A DNA stretch of 64,000 bases from Clostridium sp. CMCC3677 (GTDB taxonomy: Bacteria > Bacillota > Clostridia > Clostridiales > Clostridiaceae): positions 1 to 64,000 of the forward strand of contig NZ_JAMQHS010000006.1 in the NCBI RefSeq assembly GCF_023845585.1, in the 5' to 3' direction. The position numbers and the translations under genes are program-made. Below, piece after piece: positions 7,686 through 17,397 of this stretch. A model generated the notes under the pieces. It did no database searches, was not told the origin of the DNA, and saw only the letters and a list, made by a program, of their open reading frames with translations. The stretch's first letter is position 1. Every line of letters begins with the position of its first letter.

Positions 7686-8561
7686 TTATTTTAATGAATA
7701 ACTTATAAAATTCTTCATATTTTTACTTAGGAATTTATCACGATGATGTATAAGTCTTAAATCTCTCTTTATTTTTCCTTCTTTTAACCTATACCCTTTT
7801 AAACATCCACTTTTGATTTTTTCGTCTACACTTCTAGAAGATAAACAACTAACTCCTAAGTTAGCTTCCACACTTTTTTTAATTGCTTCAGTATTACCAA
7901 GTTCCATAAAAATCCTATAATCTATCTTATTGTTTTTTAAATATGATTCTATTATTTCTCTTGTGCCACTTCCTTGTTCTCTCATTATAAGTTTTTCTTT
8001 TATTATATCTTTTTTACTTAACATTTCTTTTTTAGTCCAAGGATGATTTAAACTAGATATAAATATAAGTTCATCTTCCCATATTTTCGATTGAACTATT
8101 TCATCTAAATTAGTTGTTCCTTCAATATAAGCAAAATCAACTTTATTTTCTAATATCATTTTTTCTATATTGGAAGTATTATCTATTGCTAGAGAAATTT
8201 CTATTCCACTATGCTCTTTAAGAAATCCTTTTATTATATCCGGTAGTATATATATTCCAATAGTTGTACTAGCACCTATTTTTATCTTACCCTTTTCATT
8301 TGTATTTATGTCATTAATAGTTCTTATAGATTCATCATATAAATTAAGTATTCTTCTTGTATAGTTTAAATAAATTTCTCCCTCATGTGTTAAATAAAGT
8401 TTTTTACCTATTCTATCAAATAATTTAACTTCTAATTCATCTTCTATCTCATGTATCGCTTGACTTATAGATGGCTGACTTATATACAATTTCTTAGCTA
8501 CACTGGTCATATTTAATTCAGTTGCTGTCTCATAAAATATCTTTAATTTTCTAAAATTCAT
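7686..8561 (-). CDS. LysR-type transcriptional regulator
   Basis: About 291 aa. An N-terminal winged helix-turn-helix (SVAKKLYISQPSISQAIHEIEDEL at about 20-43) is followed by the two-lobed effector-binding domain, starting KGKIKIGASTTIGIYILP. I prefer the ATG at 8559-8561 because GGGGTGA lies five bases ahead of it; a GTG nine bases further upstream would add three residues. By position it probably controls the YeiH gene downstream. The closest known regulators are the YeiE/CysB-like type. The effector is unknown. Confidence 0.85.
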   Translation of the reverse strand: MNFRKLKIFYETATELNMTSVAKKLYISQPSISQAIHEIEDELEVKLFDRIGKKLYLTHEGEIYLNYTRRILNLYDESIRTINDINTNEKGKIKIGASTTIGIYILPDIIKGFLKEHSGIEISLAIDNTSNIEKMILENKVDFAYIEGTTNLDEIVQSKIWEDELIFISSLNHPWTKKEMLSKKDIIKEKLIMREQGSGTREIIESYLKNNKIDYRIFMELGNTEAIKKSVEANLGVSCLSSRSVDEKIKSGCLKGYRLKEGKIKRDLRLIHHRDKFLSKNMKNFISYSLK

Positions 8562-8621
8562 CACTGTCACCCCATTTAAATTGATATTCTTTTTATTATT
8601 ATAACCTTATATTATAAAAAA

Positions 8622-8652
8622 TAGAGATAGACTTCAACAAGTCTATCTCTAT
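8622..8652 (-). terminator. Terminator of the AAA/PD-(D/E)xK gene
   Basis: A 13-bp perfect inverted repeat (TAGAGATAGACTT with its complement) and a short loop, followed on the minus strand by TTTTT. The stop codon of the gene at 8649-8651 is inside the hairpin. Confidence 0.8.
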
Positions 8653-10205
8653 ACTATAACTTCAAATATTTCTTTTTTATCTATACTATATTTTTCATTT
8701 ATATATTCCTTATTTTTATTAAAATTAAATATTAAAAGATATCCTTTATCTAAACCTTCTATATCTAAATAATTTTTAAGCTGTTTTAATCCCTTTTGAT
8801 GTGCTATGTCTCCATGCCATATTTTTGTTTCTATAACATATTTATTATGATTATATTGAATTACTATATCTAGCCTTCTCTCTTCTGATATCTGTACTTC
8901 CTTATAGTCAAAACCCACACCATTTATTATTGGTTTTATAAATGATAAAAATAGTAAAACTCCTTGTCTTTCTAAAAATTCAGTATCTCTTGTGCTATAA
9001 TTTTCTTTCATAAACTGTTGAAATCTTAAAAGTATTTTTTCCATGTGAAGTCCATTATTTTCAGTTATAAAGTTATCTTTAAAATTGTACTTAGACATTA
9101 TCTTACTATCAGTTTTAGATACTAAATAATTATAAATCCTTTCTCTTATTATCTTATTTGATACAATAGTATTATTATTTTCATCCTTACTTAAATATCC
9201 AAACATAACCCCTAAATTTATAATTGGGTTGTCTATATTAAAAATAGATGTTACATTTAAAATAAGTAAATTATACAGGTATTCATATAGATTATTGTTA
9301 TTTTCCATATTCTTTATTAAGTCATCAAACAATGTATTATTTTCTTGTAATAATATTTTTATAGCTTTTTGAATATGAATTTTATTCCAGGTAGTATCTC
9401 TATTTATTAATATATTTTCATCAATTATTTGACAGATTCTACTTACTAAAAATGGATATCCACTTGTGAATTTATATATTTCCTTACTTAAATTTTCTAT
9501 ATGAAAATTTAGCTTATTTTCATCTGAATATTCACTTAACATAGTTCCTATTTCATATTCATTAAAGCTCATATCCACATCAAATTTTACTGCAATATTC
9601 CAAGGTGAATTATACTTTATATCTGTAGCATCTCTAAATTTTATTTTAAGATTCTTAATATCATGAACTCCAGCTAATATTACAGATTTAAATGTATTAC
9701 TATCTCCTTTAGCTCTTGATAAGTATAATGATCGAAGCATTCCTAAAAAATCTAAAAATAACTTATTATTTGAAGCTTTATCCACCTCATCAATAATTAA
9801 TATAATATCTGTATCATTTGTAATTTCCTTTATAATATTAATTAAATCTAAAAATTCAAAAACTATAGGTAAGTCCAATTCAAGAGAAGAATTTATATGA
9901 TTTATAAAATATCTACAAAAACTTTGCTCTGATTCAAATACATTTCCTAATCCTTCAAAATCTAAACTAACAACCTTATATCTAGTTTTTAATATTTTTT
10001 CAAGTCTACTAAGTATTGTTGTTTTTCCATACTGTCTAGGTCTATTGATTACAAAATAAGAATCATTTTGAATTAATTTAATAATATTCTTAATTTTATT
10101 ATCTACATTAACCATATAATGCTTGGTTTCTATACATAATCCTGCTGTATTAAAATTTTTTTTATCAGACTCATATTCATCAAAAAATTCTAAATATTCT
10201 TCCAT
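8649..10205 (-). CDS. AAA-like ATPase with C-terminal PD-(D/E)xK nuclease-like domain
   Basis: A 518-aa protein. A P-loop ATPase domain occupies the N-terminal ~280 residues, with Walker A NRPRQYGKTT near residue 55 and Walker B IILIIDEVDKA near 135. The C-terminal ~120 residues hold RRLDIVIQYNHNKYVIETKIWHG, a PD-(D/E)xK pattern (D-x(n)-E-x-K). Such AAA/nuclease fusions are common orphan genes in clostridia and anaerobes, often expanded or mobile; their role is unknown, with defence or mobile-element control suggested. An AGGAGG site precedes the ATG. It is single-gene, with its own terminator. A more distantly related protein of the same general plan is at 26171-27748. Confidence 0.75.
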   Translation of the reverse strand: MEEYLEFFDEYESDKKNFNTAGLCIETKHYMVNVDNKIKNIIKLIQNDSYFVINRPRQYGKTTILSRLEKILKTRYKVVSLDFEGLGNVFESEQSFCRYFINHINSSLELDLPIVFEFLDLINIIKEITNDTDIILIIDEVDKASNNKLFLDFLGMLRSLYLSRAKGDSNTFKSVILAGVHDIKNLKIKFRDATDIKYNSPWNIAVKFDVDMSFNEYEIGTMLSEYSDENKLNFHIENLSKEIYKFTSGYPFLVSRICQIIDENILINRDTTWNKIHIQKAIKILLQENNTLFDDLIKNMENNNNLYEYLYNLLILNVTSIFNIDNPIINLGVMFGYLSKDENNNTIVSNKIIRERIYNYLVSKTDSKIMSKYNFKDNFITENNGLHMEKILLRFQQFMKENYSTRDTEFLERQGVLLFLSFIKPIINGVGFDYKEVQISEERRLDIVIQYNHNKYVIETKIWHGDIAHQKGLKQLKNYLDIEGLDKGYLLIFNFNKNKEYINEKYSIDKKEIFEVIV

Positions 10206-10360
10206 ATACTTACCTCCTATCTTAATTAAATATTGAATTTATAATATTATTATAACATTACAATTTAATTACTGCTCTTATTTTTTTATTTACTCTTATA
10301 CTAATAAAATACTTTCATTATCACTCTAAAACACAACATCAACTACTTATTTTTATTTAT

Positions 10361-12130
10361 TTAAACCACAAAATTTTTAATAAGCTCATCAATTTTTAAT
10401 GCTATATTAGCTTGTTCTTCTGCTGCCATTAAAACTTGTTTCATTGCAAGTGATGTATCATTTATACTATTTTTAATATTATCAATATTTTTAGCTGATT
10501 TATCACTATCTATTCCTATGTTATATATAGACTTGCCTACTTCTCCCATATTTGAATCTACTTCTTTTGATAATATTGCTAATTCATTTGACATATCACT
10601 CATGAAATTACCATCCTCAATATATTTACTACTTATTTCTGAATAGTCATTTAAATTCTTATTTATATCTTTTCCTATAAAACTCAATATATCATTGCTA
10701 CTTTCTAATAAATTATTAACTGATAATTCAACTTTATTTATAGTATTTTTAATCGTACTTACTGCATTTGATGATTCTTCAGCTAATCTTTTTACTTCAT
10801 TTGCAACAACACTAAATCCTTTTCCAGCTTCTCCTGCTCTTGCAGCTTCAATTGAAGCATTTAATGCTAAAAGATTAGTTTGCTCTGAAATATTATCTAT
10901 TATATCAGCCATTTTTTTAATTTCATTTACTACTTTTACATCTTCAATTGCACTTAAAATTTCTGCTTTTTTATTTGAATATATATTGGATATATTATTT
11001 AGTGCTTTTTCACTATCTTTTTTTATTGTAATTGCTTTACTTTTAATCTTATTTGAATTAATATTACCATCTTCTGCTTTATGATATAATTTTTCCATAT
11101 TATTATTAACATTGCTAATAGCATTATTTATTTCACTATAAGTTTTACTAGTTTGTTTCATTGAATTATTTATATCCTCTGTAGATGTATTTACCAATTC
11201 TACTTTTGAATTTACTTCTTGTACAGTAGCAGATAATTCTTCACTTAATGAGCTTAAATCATATGATTCTCTAATTATTAATGATATCAAAGCTCTAATA
11301 TTTTCTTGAGATCTATTTAATAATTTTCCAGTTATTCCAAATTCATCTTCACTATTTAAATCTATATTTTCTGAAATATCATACTTAGACATTCTCTCTG
11401 CTAAATTTTCTATTTCCTTTAAAGGATTTATTATAAGTCTGCCTATTAGAAATATTAATATAAATGAAGTAGCTAATCCTATTAAAGCTATTATTATAGT
11501 CATTATTGAAACTGATTTAAATATTTTATTATTTTCTACATCACATTTTTCAGCATTACTTTCAGATAAATTAATGAGTGTTTTTAATAAATCATAAACG
11601 TTATTTTTCATTCTAAGCATATCTTTATTATATATTTCATTTGCTTCATTTATTTTTCCAGAATCTATTAAATTTAATATATCTAAAGAATACTTTTCCA
11701 GATTATTTATGTCATCTTTTAATTGTACAAATTTATTTATTTCAATTTCTGAAGTATTTATATTTTCGTAATTTTCTAGAAATGTATTTGTTTGTTGTAA
11801 TAATATTTTAATTTTATTAGAATATTTATAACTCTCATTAGTGTCAGAACTCATAAATATATTCATAAAATATGAATCAAGTTCTTTTATATTTGAATTA
11901 ATATTATCTATAGTTTGTATAACTTTAAAATTTATATTGTAGATTCTACTAGAGTTTCTACTCACAGTATCTATGCTTTTAATAGAGATTAATGCTATTA
12001 AAAATATTAATAAAGATAATATTATATATGAAGCTCTTAATTTAACTTTCACACTTAAACTTTTTAAAAACCCAATATTCTTTTTATAATTCTCTTTTTT
12101 ACTCTTTGTATAAAATATATTTTTCCTCAT
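10361..12130 (-). CDS. Methyl-accepting chemotaxis protein
   Basis: A 589-aa receptor. A first membrane helix lies near 33-50, then a ~150-aa extracellular four-helix-type sensor, a second helix near 205-230 ([19 protein letters not shown]), a HAMP region and a long coiled-coil signalling domain. The conserved hairpin tip ([30 protein letters not shown], about 415-445) contacts CheA/CheW. A LacI-type operator-like palindrome sits about 60 bp upstream, resembling those of the divergent sugar ABC transporter, so this receptor may sense or be induced with the same sugar. The ligand is unknown. Confidence 0.9.
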   Translation of the reverse strand: MRKNIFYTKSKKENYKKNIGFLKSLSVKVKLRASYIILSLLIFLIALISIKSIDTVSRNSSRIYNINFKVIQTIDNINSNIKELDSYFMNIFMSSDTNESYKYSNKIKILLQQTNTFLENYENINTSEIEINKFVQLKDDINNLEKYSLDILNLIDSGKINEANEIYNKDMLRMKNNVYDLLKTLINLSESNAEKCDVENNKIFKSVSIMTIIIALIGLATSFILIFLIGRLIINPLKEIENLAERMSKYDISENIDLNSEDEFGITGKLLNRSQENIRALISLIIRESYDLSSLSEELSATVQEVNSKVELVNTSTEDINNSMKQTSKTYSEINNAISNVNNNMEKLYHKAEDGNINSNKIKSKAITIKKDSEKALNNISNIYSNKKAEILSAIEDVKVVNEIKKMADIIDNISEQTNLLALNASIEAARAGEAGKGFSVVANEVKRLAEESSNAVSTIKNTINKVELSVNNLLESSNDILSFIGKDINKNLNDYSEISSKYIEDGNFMSDMSNELAILSKEVDSNMGEVGKSIYNIGIDSDKSAKNIDNIKNSINDTSLAMKQVLMAAEEQANIALKIDELIKNFVV

Positions 12131-12190
12131 GTAATATTCCCTTCTAATTATTTAAGTATAATTTATCAAATTTTAAATAATATAATAATT

Positions 12191-12202
12191 AGAACCGTTT
12201 CC
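12191..12202. promoter_or_regulatory. Putative LacI-family operator near the chemotaxis gene
   Basis: AGAACCGTTTCC, a near-palindrome with the CCGTTTCC half seen in the two better sites at 12411 and 12553. It lies about 60 bp ahead of the chemotaxis receptor start, which suggests co-regulation with the divergent ABC operon. It could instead be a CcpA cre-like site. Confidence 0.45.
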
Positions 12203-12410
12203 AATTATTATATTATCATTGTAATTCCACTTTTTCAATTAATATTTTTCAATATTTTCTAAATTGTGAATTTTATCTTAATTATTCAATTTATTTATAA
12301 TAAAATAAATTTTTCCCTTGTATAATACTTGAAAATTAAAATATGTGATGATATACTTAATTCAAGAAAACGATTTATATTGTTTTTTGTACAAGCTTAT
12401 ATCGTTTTTA

Positions 12411-12422
12411 GGAATCGTTTCC
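12411..12422. promoter_or_regulatory. Putative LacI-family operator, distal
   Basis: GGAATCGTTTCC is identical to the site at 12553-12564, about 140 bp apart, which would permit looping. A weaker relative (GAAAACGATTT) is at 12366. The 477-bp divergent gap 12131-12607 otherwise holds only A+T-rich promoter sequence. Confidence 0.55.
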
Positions 12423-12529
12423 GATATATTTTATTAATATTTTTATTTTTCTAATCACAGTAAACGAATTCAAATGTTAAATATAAATTAAAGGTAAAAA
12501 AGATAGGCATATATTTAATATTATTCGTA

Positions 12530-12535
12530 TATAAT
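12530..12535 (+). promoter_or_regulatory. -10 element of the sugar ABC operon
   Basis: TATAAT precedes the operator at 12553 by 17 bases and the binding-protein start by about 72. I see no good -35 match, which would fit an activator- or supercoiling-sensitive promoter. The operator just downstream would block initiation when occupied. Confidence 0.45.
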
Positions 12536-12552
12536 TTAGTAACATGTATTTC

Positions 12553-12564
12553 GGAATCGTTTCC
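12553..12564. promoter_or_regulatory. Putative LacI-family operator, proximal
   Basis: GGAATCGTTTCC, an exact copy of the distal site, placed just downstream of the TATAAT box and 44 bp before the binding-protein start, the classic repressor position. No LacI regulator gene is in the window. Confidence 0.6.
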
Positions 12565-12607
12565 ATATATGGTTATATAGTCAACTATTTTATAGGAGGG
12601 GTACAAA

Positions 12608-13900
12608 ATGAAATTAAGAATGAAAAAAACATTATCAACAGTATTAGCAGCTTCACTTCTATTAGGTACAGTAGCTGGTTGTTCATCATCTAATGCTGGA
12701 AATAGTGCTAAAAAGGATGGAAAAGGAAAAACAGTTAGAGTGTTTCAATTAAAAGTTGAAATCAATGATCAATTAAAAGAACTTGCTAAAAAATATGAAG
12801 ATGAAACAGGTGTTAAGGTAGATATAACTTCTGTTGGTGGTGGTGCTGATTATGGTGCTGCACTAAAAGCTGAATTCCAAAAAGGTACTGAACCTGATAT
12901 ATTCATGATTCAAGGTGCTGGAGATTACGGTGTATGGCAACATAAAATTGATGAATTAACTACTGAACCTTGGGTAAAAGATGCAGTTCATGGTACATTA
13001 GATACAGTTACAGTTGATGGTAAGGTTTATGGTATGCCTGCTGCAACTGAAGGCTATGGATTAATGTATAATAAAGATATCTTAGATAAAGCTGAAATAG
13101 ATCCTGCTTCTATAGATACTTTTGATAAATTAAAAGCTACATTTGAAAAATTAGATTCTATGAAAGCTGAATTAGGAATAGACAATGTAGTATCTTATAC
13201 AACTAAAGAAACTTGGGTTACTGGTAACCATACTTTCAATATTCCTTTAGCAGTACAAGATAATCCTACTCAATTTGTTAAAGATTATATTGATGGAAAA
13301 GCTGACTTTGTTAATAATCAATATTTTAAAGATTGGATGAACTTAGTTGAATTACTTGTTAAATATGGCGGGGGTGCTACTCTAGATACAATAGATTATA
13401 CTACTCAAGTTGGTAACTTTGGAGCATCACACAAAACTGCTTTCTTACATCAAGGTAACTGGACTAGTAAAGATTTAGCTGGCTTAGACGCAAACTTTCC
13501 TAAAGGTTTTATTCCATTAGCAATTAACAATGATCCAAAAATAAGTGGAAGTATTCCTGTTGGAGTACCTATGTACTGGGTTGTTAATAAAGATTCAGCT
13601 GTTAATAAAGAAGCTAAAGATTTCTTAAATTGGATGGTAACTAGTGAAGCTGGACAAAATTCTCTAGTAAAAGATATGAAGATGATTCCTGCATTCACAA
13701 ACTTCACAGTTGAACCTGAAGATGAATTAGCTAAATCTATAGTTGAATTCAACAAAGCTGGTAAGACTATTCCTTGGGCATTCACAAATCTTCCTGATGG
13801 ATTCACAATGAATAATATTGGACCTGTATTCTCTAAATTTGCCAGAGGAGAAATTGATAAAAATCAAATGCTTCAACAATTACAAGATGCTACTAAATAA
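12608..13900 (+). CDS. Sugar ABC transporter substrate-binding lipoprotein
   Basis: A 430-aa family-1 (MalE-like) binding protein. Residues 1-25 form a lipoprotein signal ending in the lipobox TVAGC, so Cys25 would be lipidated and the protein tethered outside. The mature part has the binding-protein pattern (KTVRVFQLKVEINDQ, then FQKGTEPDIFMIQG, and a C-terminal FLNWMVTSEAG). TAGGAGGGG precedes the ATG. It is followed by a long hairpin and two permease genes, forming one importer for an oligosaccharide-type sugar. The substrate is unknown. The codon use looks highly expressed compared with its neighbours. Confidence 0.93.
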   Translation: MKLRMKKTLSTVLAASLLLGTVAGCSSSNAGNSAKKDGKGKTVRVFQLKVEINDQLKELAKKYEDETGVKVDITSVGGGADYGAALKAEFQKGTEPDIFMIQGAGDYGVWQHKIDELTTEPWVKDAVHGTLDTVTVDGKVYGMPAATEGYGLMYNKDILDKAEIDPASIDTFDKLKATFEKLDSMKAELGIDNVVSYTTKETWVTGNHTFNIPLAVQDNPTQFVKDYIDGKADFVNNQYFKDWMNLVELLVKYGGGATLDTIDYTTQVGNFGASHKTAFLHQGNWTSKDLAGLDANFPKGFIPLAINNDPKISGSIPVGVPMYWVVNKDSAVNKEAKDFLNWMVTSEAGQNSLVKDMKMIPAFTNFTVEPEDELAKSIVEFNKAGKTIPWAFTNLPDGFTMNNIGPVFSKFARGEIDKNQMLQQLQDATK

Positions 13901-13913
13901 TGTTTTTTAAATT

Positions 13914-14010
13914 TAGCTCTGTTTTAGCAGAGTGTTGATATATGCATAAGCAAAGTGAACTTAGTAATTGAACTTATTGCATATATTAACACACATTTAA
14001 AACAGAGCTA
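13914..14010. repeat. Long palindromic repeat between binding protein and permease
   Basis: The outer arms TAGCTCTGTTTTA and TAAAACAGAGCTA continue inward as GTGTTGATATATGCAT and its near-complement, giving a ~38-bp imperfect stem. The left half and loop recur at 6230-6289, and fragments appear near 20831 and 58044. In the operon the hairpin could stop 3' decay and favour binding-protein mRNA over permease mRNA, as known for many ABC operons. The family nature also suggests a MITE/REP-like element. Confidence 0.75.
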
Positions 14011-14129
14011 AAAATTAACTTCATAAGGAGATTACTTTACCTTATGGATGTTTATCATTACATATAGCATTAATTACACATAAGTTGTATTTGTATATAT
14101 AGTGATTTTTATTACAAAGGAGTGAAAAT

Positions 14130-14996
14130 ATGAAAAAGAATAGTAAAGAACAAAGAGACTTTTGGCTTTTTATAGGTCCATGTTTGTTCTCTCTTATCAT
14201 GGTAGTAATAATCCCTTTCTTTATGGGTATTTATTACACATTTACAGACTGGAATGGTGCTAATCCAAAATATGGTTTCGTTGGATTTGAAAATTATTTA
14301 AGTATTTGGAAAGATACTCAATTTCTTTATTCATTTAAAATAACAATTCTATATACTATTGCAAGCGTAATTACTATTAATTTAATTGGGTTTGGACTAG
14401 CATATATAGTTACTAGAAATTTAAAAACTAAGAATATTTTAAGAACTGGTTTCTTCATGCCAAACTTAATAGGTGGATTAATTTTAGGATTTATATGGCA
14501 ATTTTTATTCAACTCTGTATTTACTTCAATTGGCCAAAACATAGGTTCATCATTCTTAGGAACTTCACTATTACAAAATCCTGGTACAGCAATGTTTGCA
14601 ATGTTAATAGTTGCTTCATGGCAATATGCTGGATATATAATGGTTATTTATGTTGCTTCCCTTGAAAATGTACCTACTGATTTATTAGAGGCTAGTCATA
14701 TTGATGGAGCTAATGGCTTGCAAACTTTCAAACATATTACAATTCCTATGGTAAGACCTGCAATTACAGTATGTTTATTCTTAACATTAGCTAATTCATT
14801 TAAAATGTTTGATTTAAATTTCTCTTTAACATCTGCAAAGACAACTGAAATGTTATCTTTAAATATATATAGGGAAGCTTTTTTAGTAAACAACATGGGC
14901 GTAGGACAAGCAAAGGCTATTATTTTCTTTATATTTGTAACTGCTGTCTCATTAACACAAGTGTACTTTAATAAAAAGAAGGAGGTAGAAGCATAA
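14130..14996 (+). CDS. Sugar ABC transporter permease (MalF type)
   Basis: A 288-aa membrane protein with six hydrophobic helices. The permease signature EASHIDGANGLQTFKHITIPMVRP near residues 188-208 is the EAA loop that contacts the ATPase. An AAAGGAG site precedes the ATG. Its last base is the first base of the next gene (TAATG junction), so the two permeases are translationally coupled. No ATPase gene is present, so the pair probably uses a shared MsmX/UgpC-like ATPase encoded elsewhere. Confidence 0.92.
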   Translation: MKKNSKEQRDFWLFIGPCLFSLIMVVIIPFFMGIYYTFTDWNGANPKYGFVGFENYLSIWKDTQFLYSFKITILYTIASVITINLIGFGLAYIVTRNLKTKNILRTGFFMPNLIGGLILGFIWQFLFNSVFTSIGQNIGSSFLGTSLLQNPGTAMFAMLIVASWQYAGYIMVIYVASLENVPTDLLEASHIDGANGLQTFKHITIPMVRPAITVCLFLTLANSFKMFDLNFSLTSAKTTEMLSLNIYREAFLVNNMGVGQAKAIIFFIFVTAVSLTQVYFNKKKEVEA

Positions 14997-15901
14997 TGAA
15001 AACAAATGTTGTAGAAAACACTAGTAGTTCACCTAAAAAAGCCAAAAAATTATCAACATTAAATGGATATAGCCGTAAATTAGGCGTATTAGAAATACTA
15101 ACATGGATTGCATTAATAATTTATCTAACTCCTTTTTACTTAATGTTTATAAACTCTTTTAAAACTAGAAGAGAAATCTTTGTAAATACAACTGGTTTAC
15201 CATCTACATGGAACTTTATCAATTACTTAGACGCTATTGATAGAATGCATATGACTAGTGCTTTCATCAACTCTATCATAATAACTGTTATAAGTGTTGC
15301 TTTAATAATTTTATTTTCTTCAATGGCATCTTGGGTTTTAGTTCGTAATGAATCTAAGGCCAGTAAAATTATATTTTACTTATTTGTTGCTGCTATGGTA
15401 GTTCCTTTCCAAGCTGTAATGTTACCACTTGTTAAATGGATGGGCATTTTAGGCATCGATTCCATTAATTTTAGCATGTTAGGTACACATTATGGATTAA
15501 TCTTTATGTATATTGGATTTGGATCAAGTATGAGCATATTCTTGTACCACGGTGTAATAAAAGGAATTCCTAAAGAAATTGAAGAGGCTGCTATCATAGA
15601 TGGTTGTAGTAAATGGAAAGTTTTCACTAAAGTAATTCTTCCACTTTTAAAACCTACTACTGTAACTGTAGCTGTATTAAATGGAATATGGGTATGGAAC
15701 GACTTCTTGCTACCATTCTTAACTGTCAATGGTAAGATAAACACTATTCCACTTGCTATGAATAATTTCTTTGGTGCTTTCTCAAAACAATGGGAACTTG
15801 CAATGGCTGCTTTAATATTAGCTATTATCCCAATAATTATCTTTTACTTCTTTGTACAAAGACAAATTATTCAAGGAATCGTTCAAGGCTCTATCAAATA
15901 A
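14996..15901 (+). CDS. Sugar ABC transporter permease (MalG type)
   Basis: A 301-aa partner permease with six membrane helices and the EAA loop EEAAIIDGCSKWKVFTKVILPLLKP near residues 197-220. A ~30-residue hydrophilic N-terminus precedes the first helix. It overlaps the preceding permease by one base and ends the operon at a strong terminator. Together with the MalF-type protein it forms the membrane channel of the importer. Confidence 0.92.
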   Translation: MKTNVVENTSSSPKKAKKLSTLNGYSRKLGVLEILTWIALIIYLTPFYLMFINSFKTRREIFVNTTGLPSTWNFINYLDAIDRMHMTSAFINSIIITVISVALIILFSSMASWVLVRNESKASKIIFYLFVAAMVVPFQAVMLPLVKWMGILGIDSINFSMLGTHYGLIFMYIGFGSSMSIFLYHGVIKGIPKEIEEAAIIDGCSKWKVFTKVILPLLKPTTVTVAVLNGIWVWNDFLLPFLTVNGKINTIPLAMNNFFGAFSKQWELAMAALILAIIPIIIFYFFVQRQIIQGIVQGSIK

Positions 15902-15913
15902 AATTATGTGTAT

Positions 15914-15940
15914 AAAAAAAGGGCGTTATGCCCTTTTTTT
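15914..15940 (+). terminator. Terminator of the sugar ABC operon
   Basis: A short G+C stem (GGGC/GCCC flanked by A and T runs) followed by TTTTTTT, 13 bases after the last permease stop. It is symmetrical enough to act in both directions. Confidence 0.85.
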
Positions 15941-15941
15941 A

Positions 15942-16060
15942 GTTGAGAGTTGAGAATTTACAGGTTGAAAGTCCTAAATATCTTCTTTAAAAATTATATT
16001 TTAAAATTCCAATAAAAAATTTTTTTATTTACTCTCCACTTTCCACTCTCAATTCTCACC
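15942..16060. repeat. Inverted repeat with arms ~100 bp apart
   Basis: GTTGAGAGTTGAGAATT at 15942-15958 is mirrored by ACTCTCAATTCTCAC at 16045-16059, separated by A+T-rich DNA. The right arm overlaps the 3' end of the K+ channel gene. This may be a long-stem terminator or a relic of a small mobile element. Confidence 0.45.
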
Positions 16061-16933
16061 TTTATTATTAGTATAAGATAATATTGTACTTAAAAATATA
16101 CCTATACATATTACACTCGTTATAGCTATAACCACAGCCATAAGTTTAGCTTCTACTGTAACTGGCACTATATCCCCATAACCGATTGTAGTAAATGTCA
16201 TTATTGTATAATAAAATAGATCAATATTACCACTTACATTTGTATAAGAATCTGGTGAAATACTATTTATAAAGCAAACACCTAAAAATAAATTTATTAT
16301 TATAAGTATAATTATTAATATAGCTGACACTAGTATACTATTAAAACTATTTTCTTCCTTTATTTTAAGAGTTGCTGGATTTCTTATAACATTAACAAGT
16401 ACCTTTAAATTTAATATGTAGCATATGACAACTCCTAACAATCCTATTATGTAATTCTTTTTAAATTCATCAGGTAACAATATTAATATAGTAAAATATG
16501 AACTTAATATAAAATAAGATAAAAGCAAGTCTATCTTAGTAGTTTTGTCTTCAACTCTATGAAATATAGCATGTATTCTACTTATAATTAATAATACATA
16601 TCCAACAGAATAATGTATTACAGTTATTATTCCTAATATAAGTACCAATTTAACTAATAAATCCAATCTATGTGCTAAAAATAAGTCAAAATTTTTAATT
16701 ATACCTACTGATACTGTTATACTTATAAAAAATTCTGCCCCTATTAACATAATAATTTGACCATTTCTAAGTAATAAAGATTTTTCTTTAAATAAATTTC
16801 TGTACGTTCTATTGGTCTCCTTTAATACTTTTTTGATTTTTTTATATATACTAACATTTCTATTAAGATTTCTTAAAAATATAATAATTATTGCTATTAT
16901 TGTAGTTAGTATCATAAAGATTCTACCCATCAT
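16049..16933 (-). CDS. Potassium channel family protein
   Basis: A 294-aa membrane protein. Several hydrophobic helices occupy the first ~215 residues, followed by a pore module: a pore helix (YYTIMTFTT) and the selectivity filter TIGYGDIVPV near residues 245-255, then a final helix. GYGD is the K+ filter. No cytoplasmic RCK or cyclic-nucleotide domain follows. A start at ATG 16931-16933 is assumed. A 68-aa gene lies 14 bp upstream, so they may be co-transcribed. Gating is unknown. Confidence 0.85.
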   Translation of the reverse strand: MMGRIFMILTTIIAIIIIFLRNLNRNVSIYKKIKKVLKETNRTYRNLFKEKSLLLRNGQIIMLIGAEFFISITVSVGIIKNFDLFLAHRLDLLVKLVLILGIITVIHYSVGYVLLIISRIHAIFHRVEDKTTKIDLLLSYFILSSYFTILILLPDEFKKNYIIGLLGVVICYILNLKVLVNVIRNPATLKIKEENSFNSILVSAILIIILIIINLFLGVCFINSISPDSYTNVSGNIDLFYYTIMTFTTIGYGDIVPVTVEAKLMAVVIAITSVICIGIFLSTILSYTNNKGEN

Positions 16934-16947
16934 TAAACTCTCCTACT

Positions 16948-17154
16948 CTATCTTCTTTTCATATTTCTAATTATATTTTTTTCATCTTTATCAACTCTAT
17001 ATGATTCTATAATTTTTTGTAGAGTTTTATTATAAGTAAAATCATCTAATTCATTACTCTTTAAATATTTCATAGTTTTTTCAGGATATTTAATATAACA
17101 TATTGAAATAGCCCAAGCTTCAAATATTTTTTCTTTTATATACTGTTTATCCAT
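16948..17154 (-). CDS. Small soluble protein of unknown function
   Basis: A 68-aa charged, mostly helical protein (YIKYPEKTMKYLKSNELDDF centrally, basic KRR end). I do not recognise the family. It has an AGGAAA-like site before the ATG and is followed after 14 bp by the K+ channel gene, so it may be expressed with it. Confidence 0.55.
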   Translation of the reverse strand: MDKQYIKEKIFEAWAISICYIKYPEKTMKYLKSNELDDFTYNKTLQKIIESYRVDKDEKNIIRNMKRR

Positions 17155-17397
17155 AATATATAAATTTCCTTTCTAAATTTTTTCCTTAATTATCTACATT
17201 ATATTATACAGGAAAATATTCCTTTATTTTAGACTGTATTTTTGTTAAATGCTTATATACATTGATAATGTCAACATATTCATTTAAATTGACAACATAT
17301 TATATTTTATTCCATTTTTTACATTATTTTAATTTAGAGGTATAATATTTATATATTATTTAAATATTAATTTTAGTTATTGAAAGGATAATAATTT

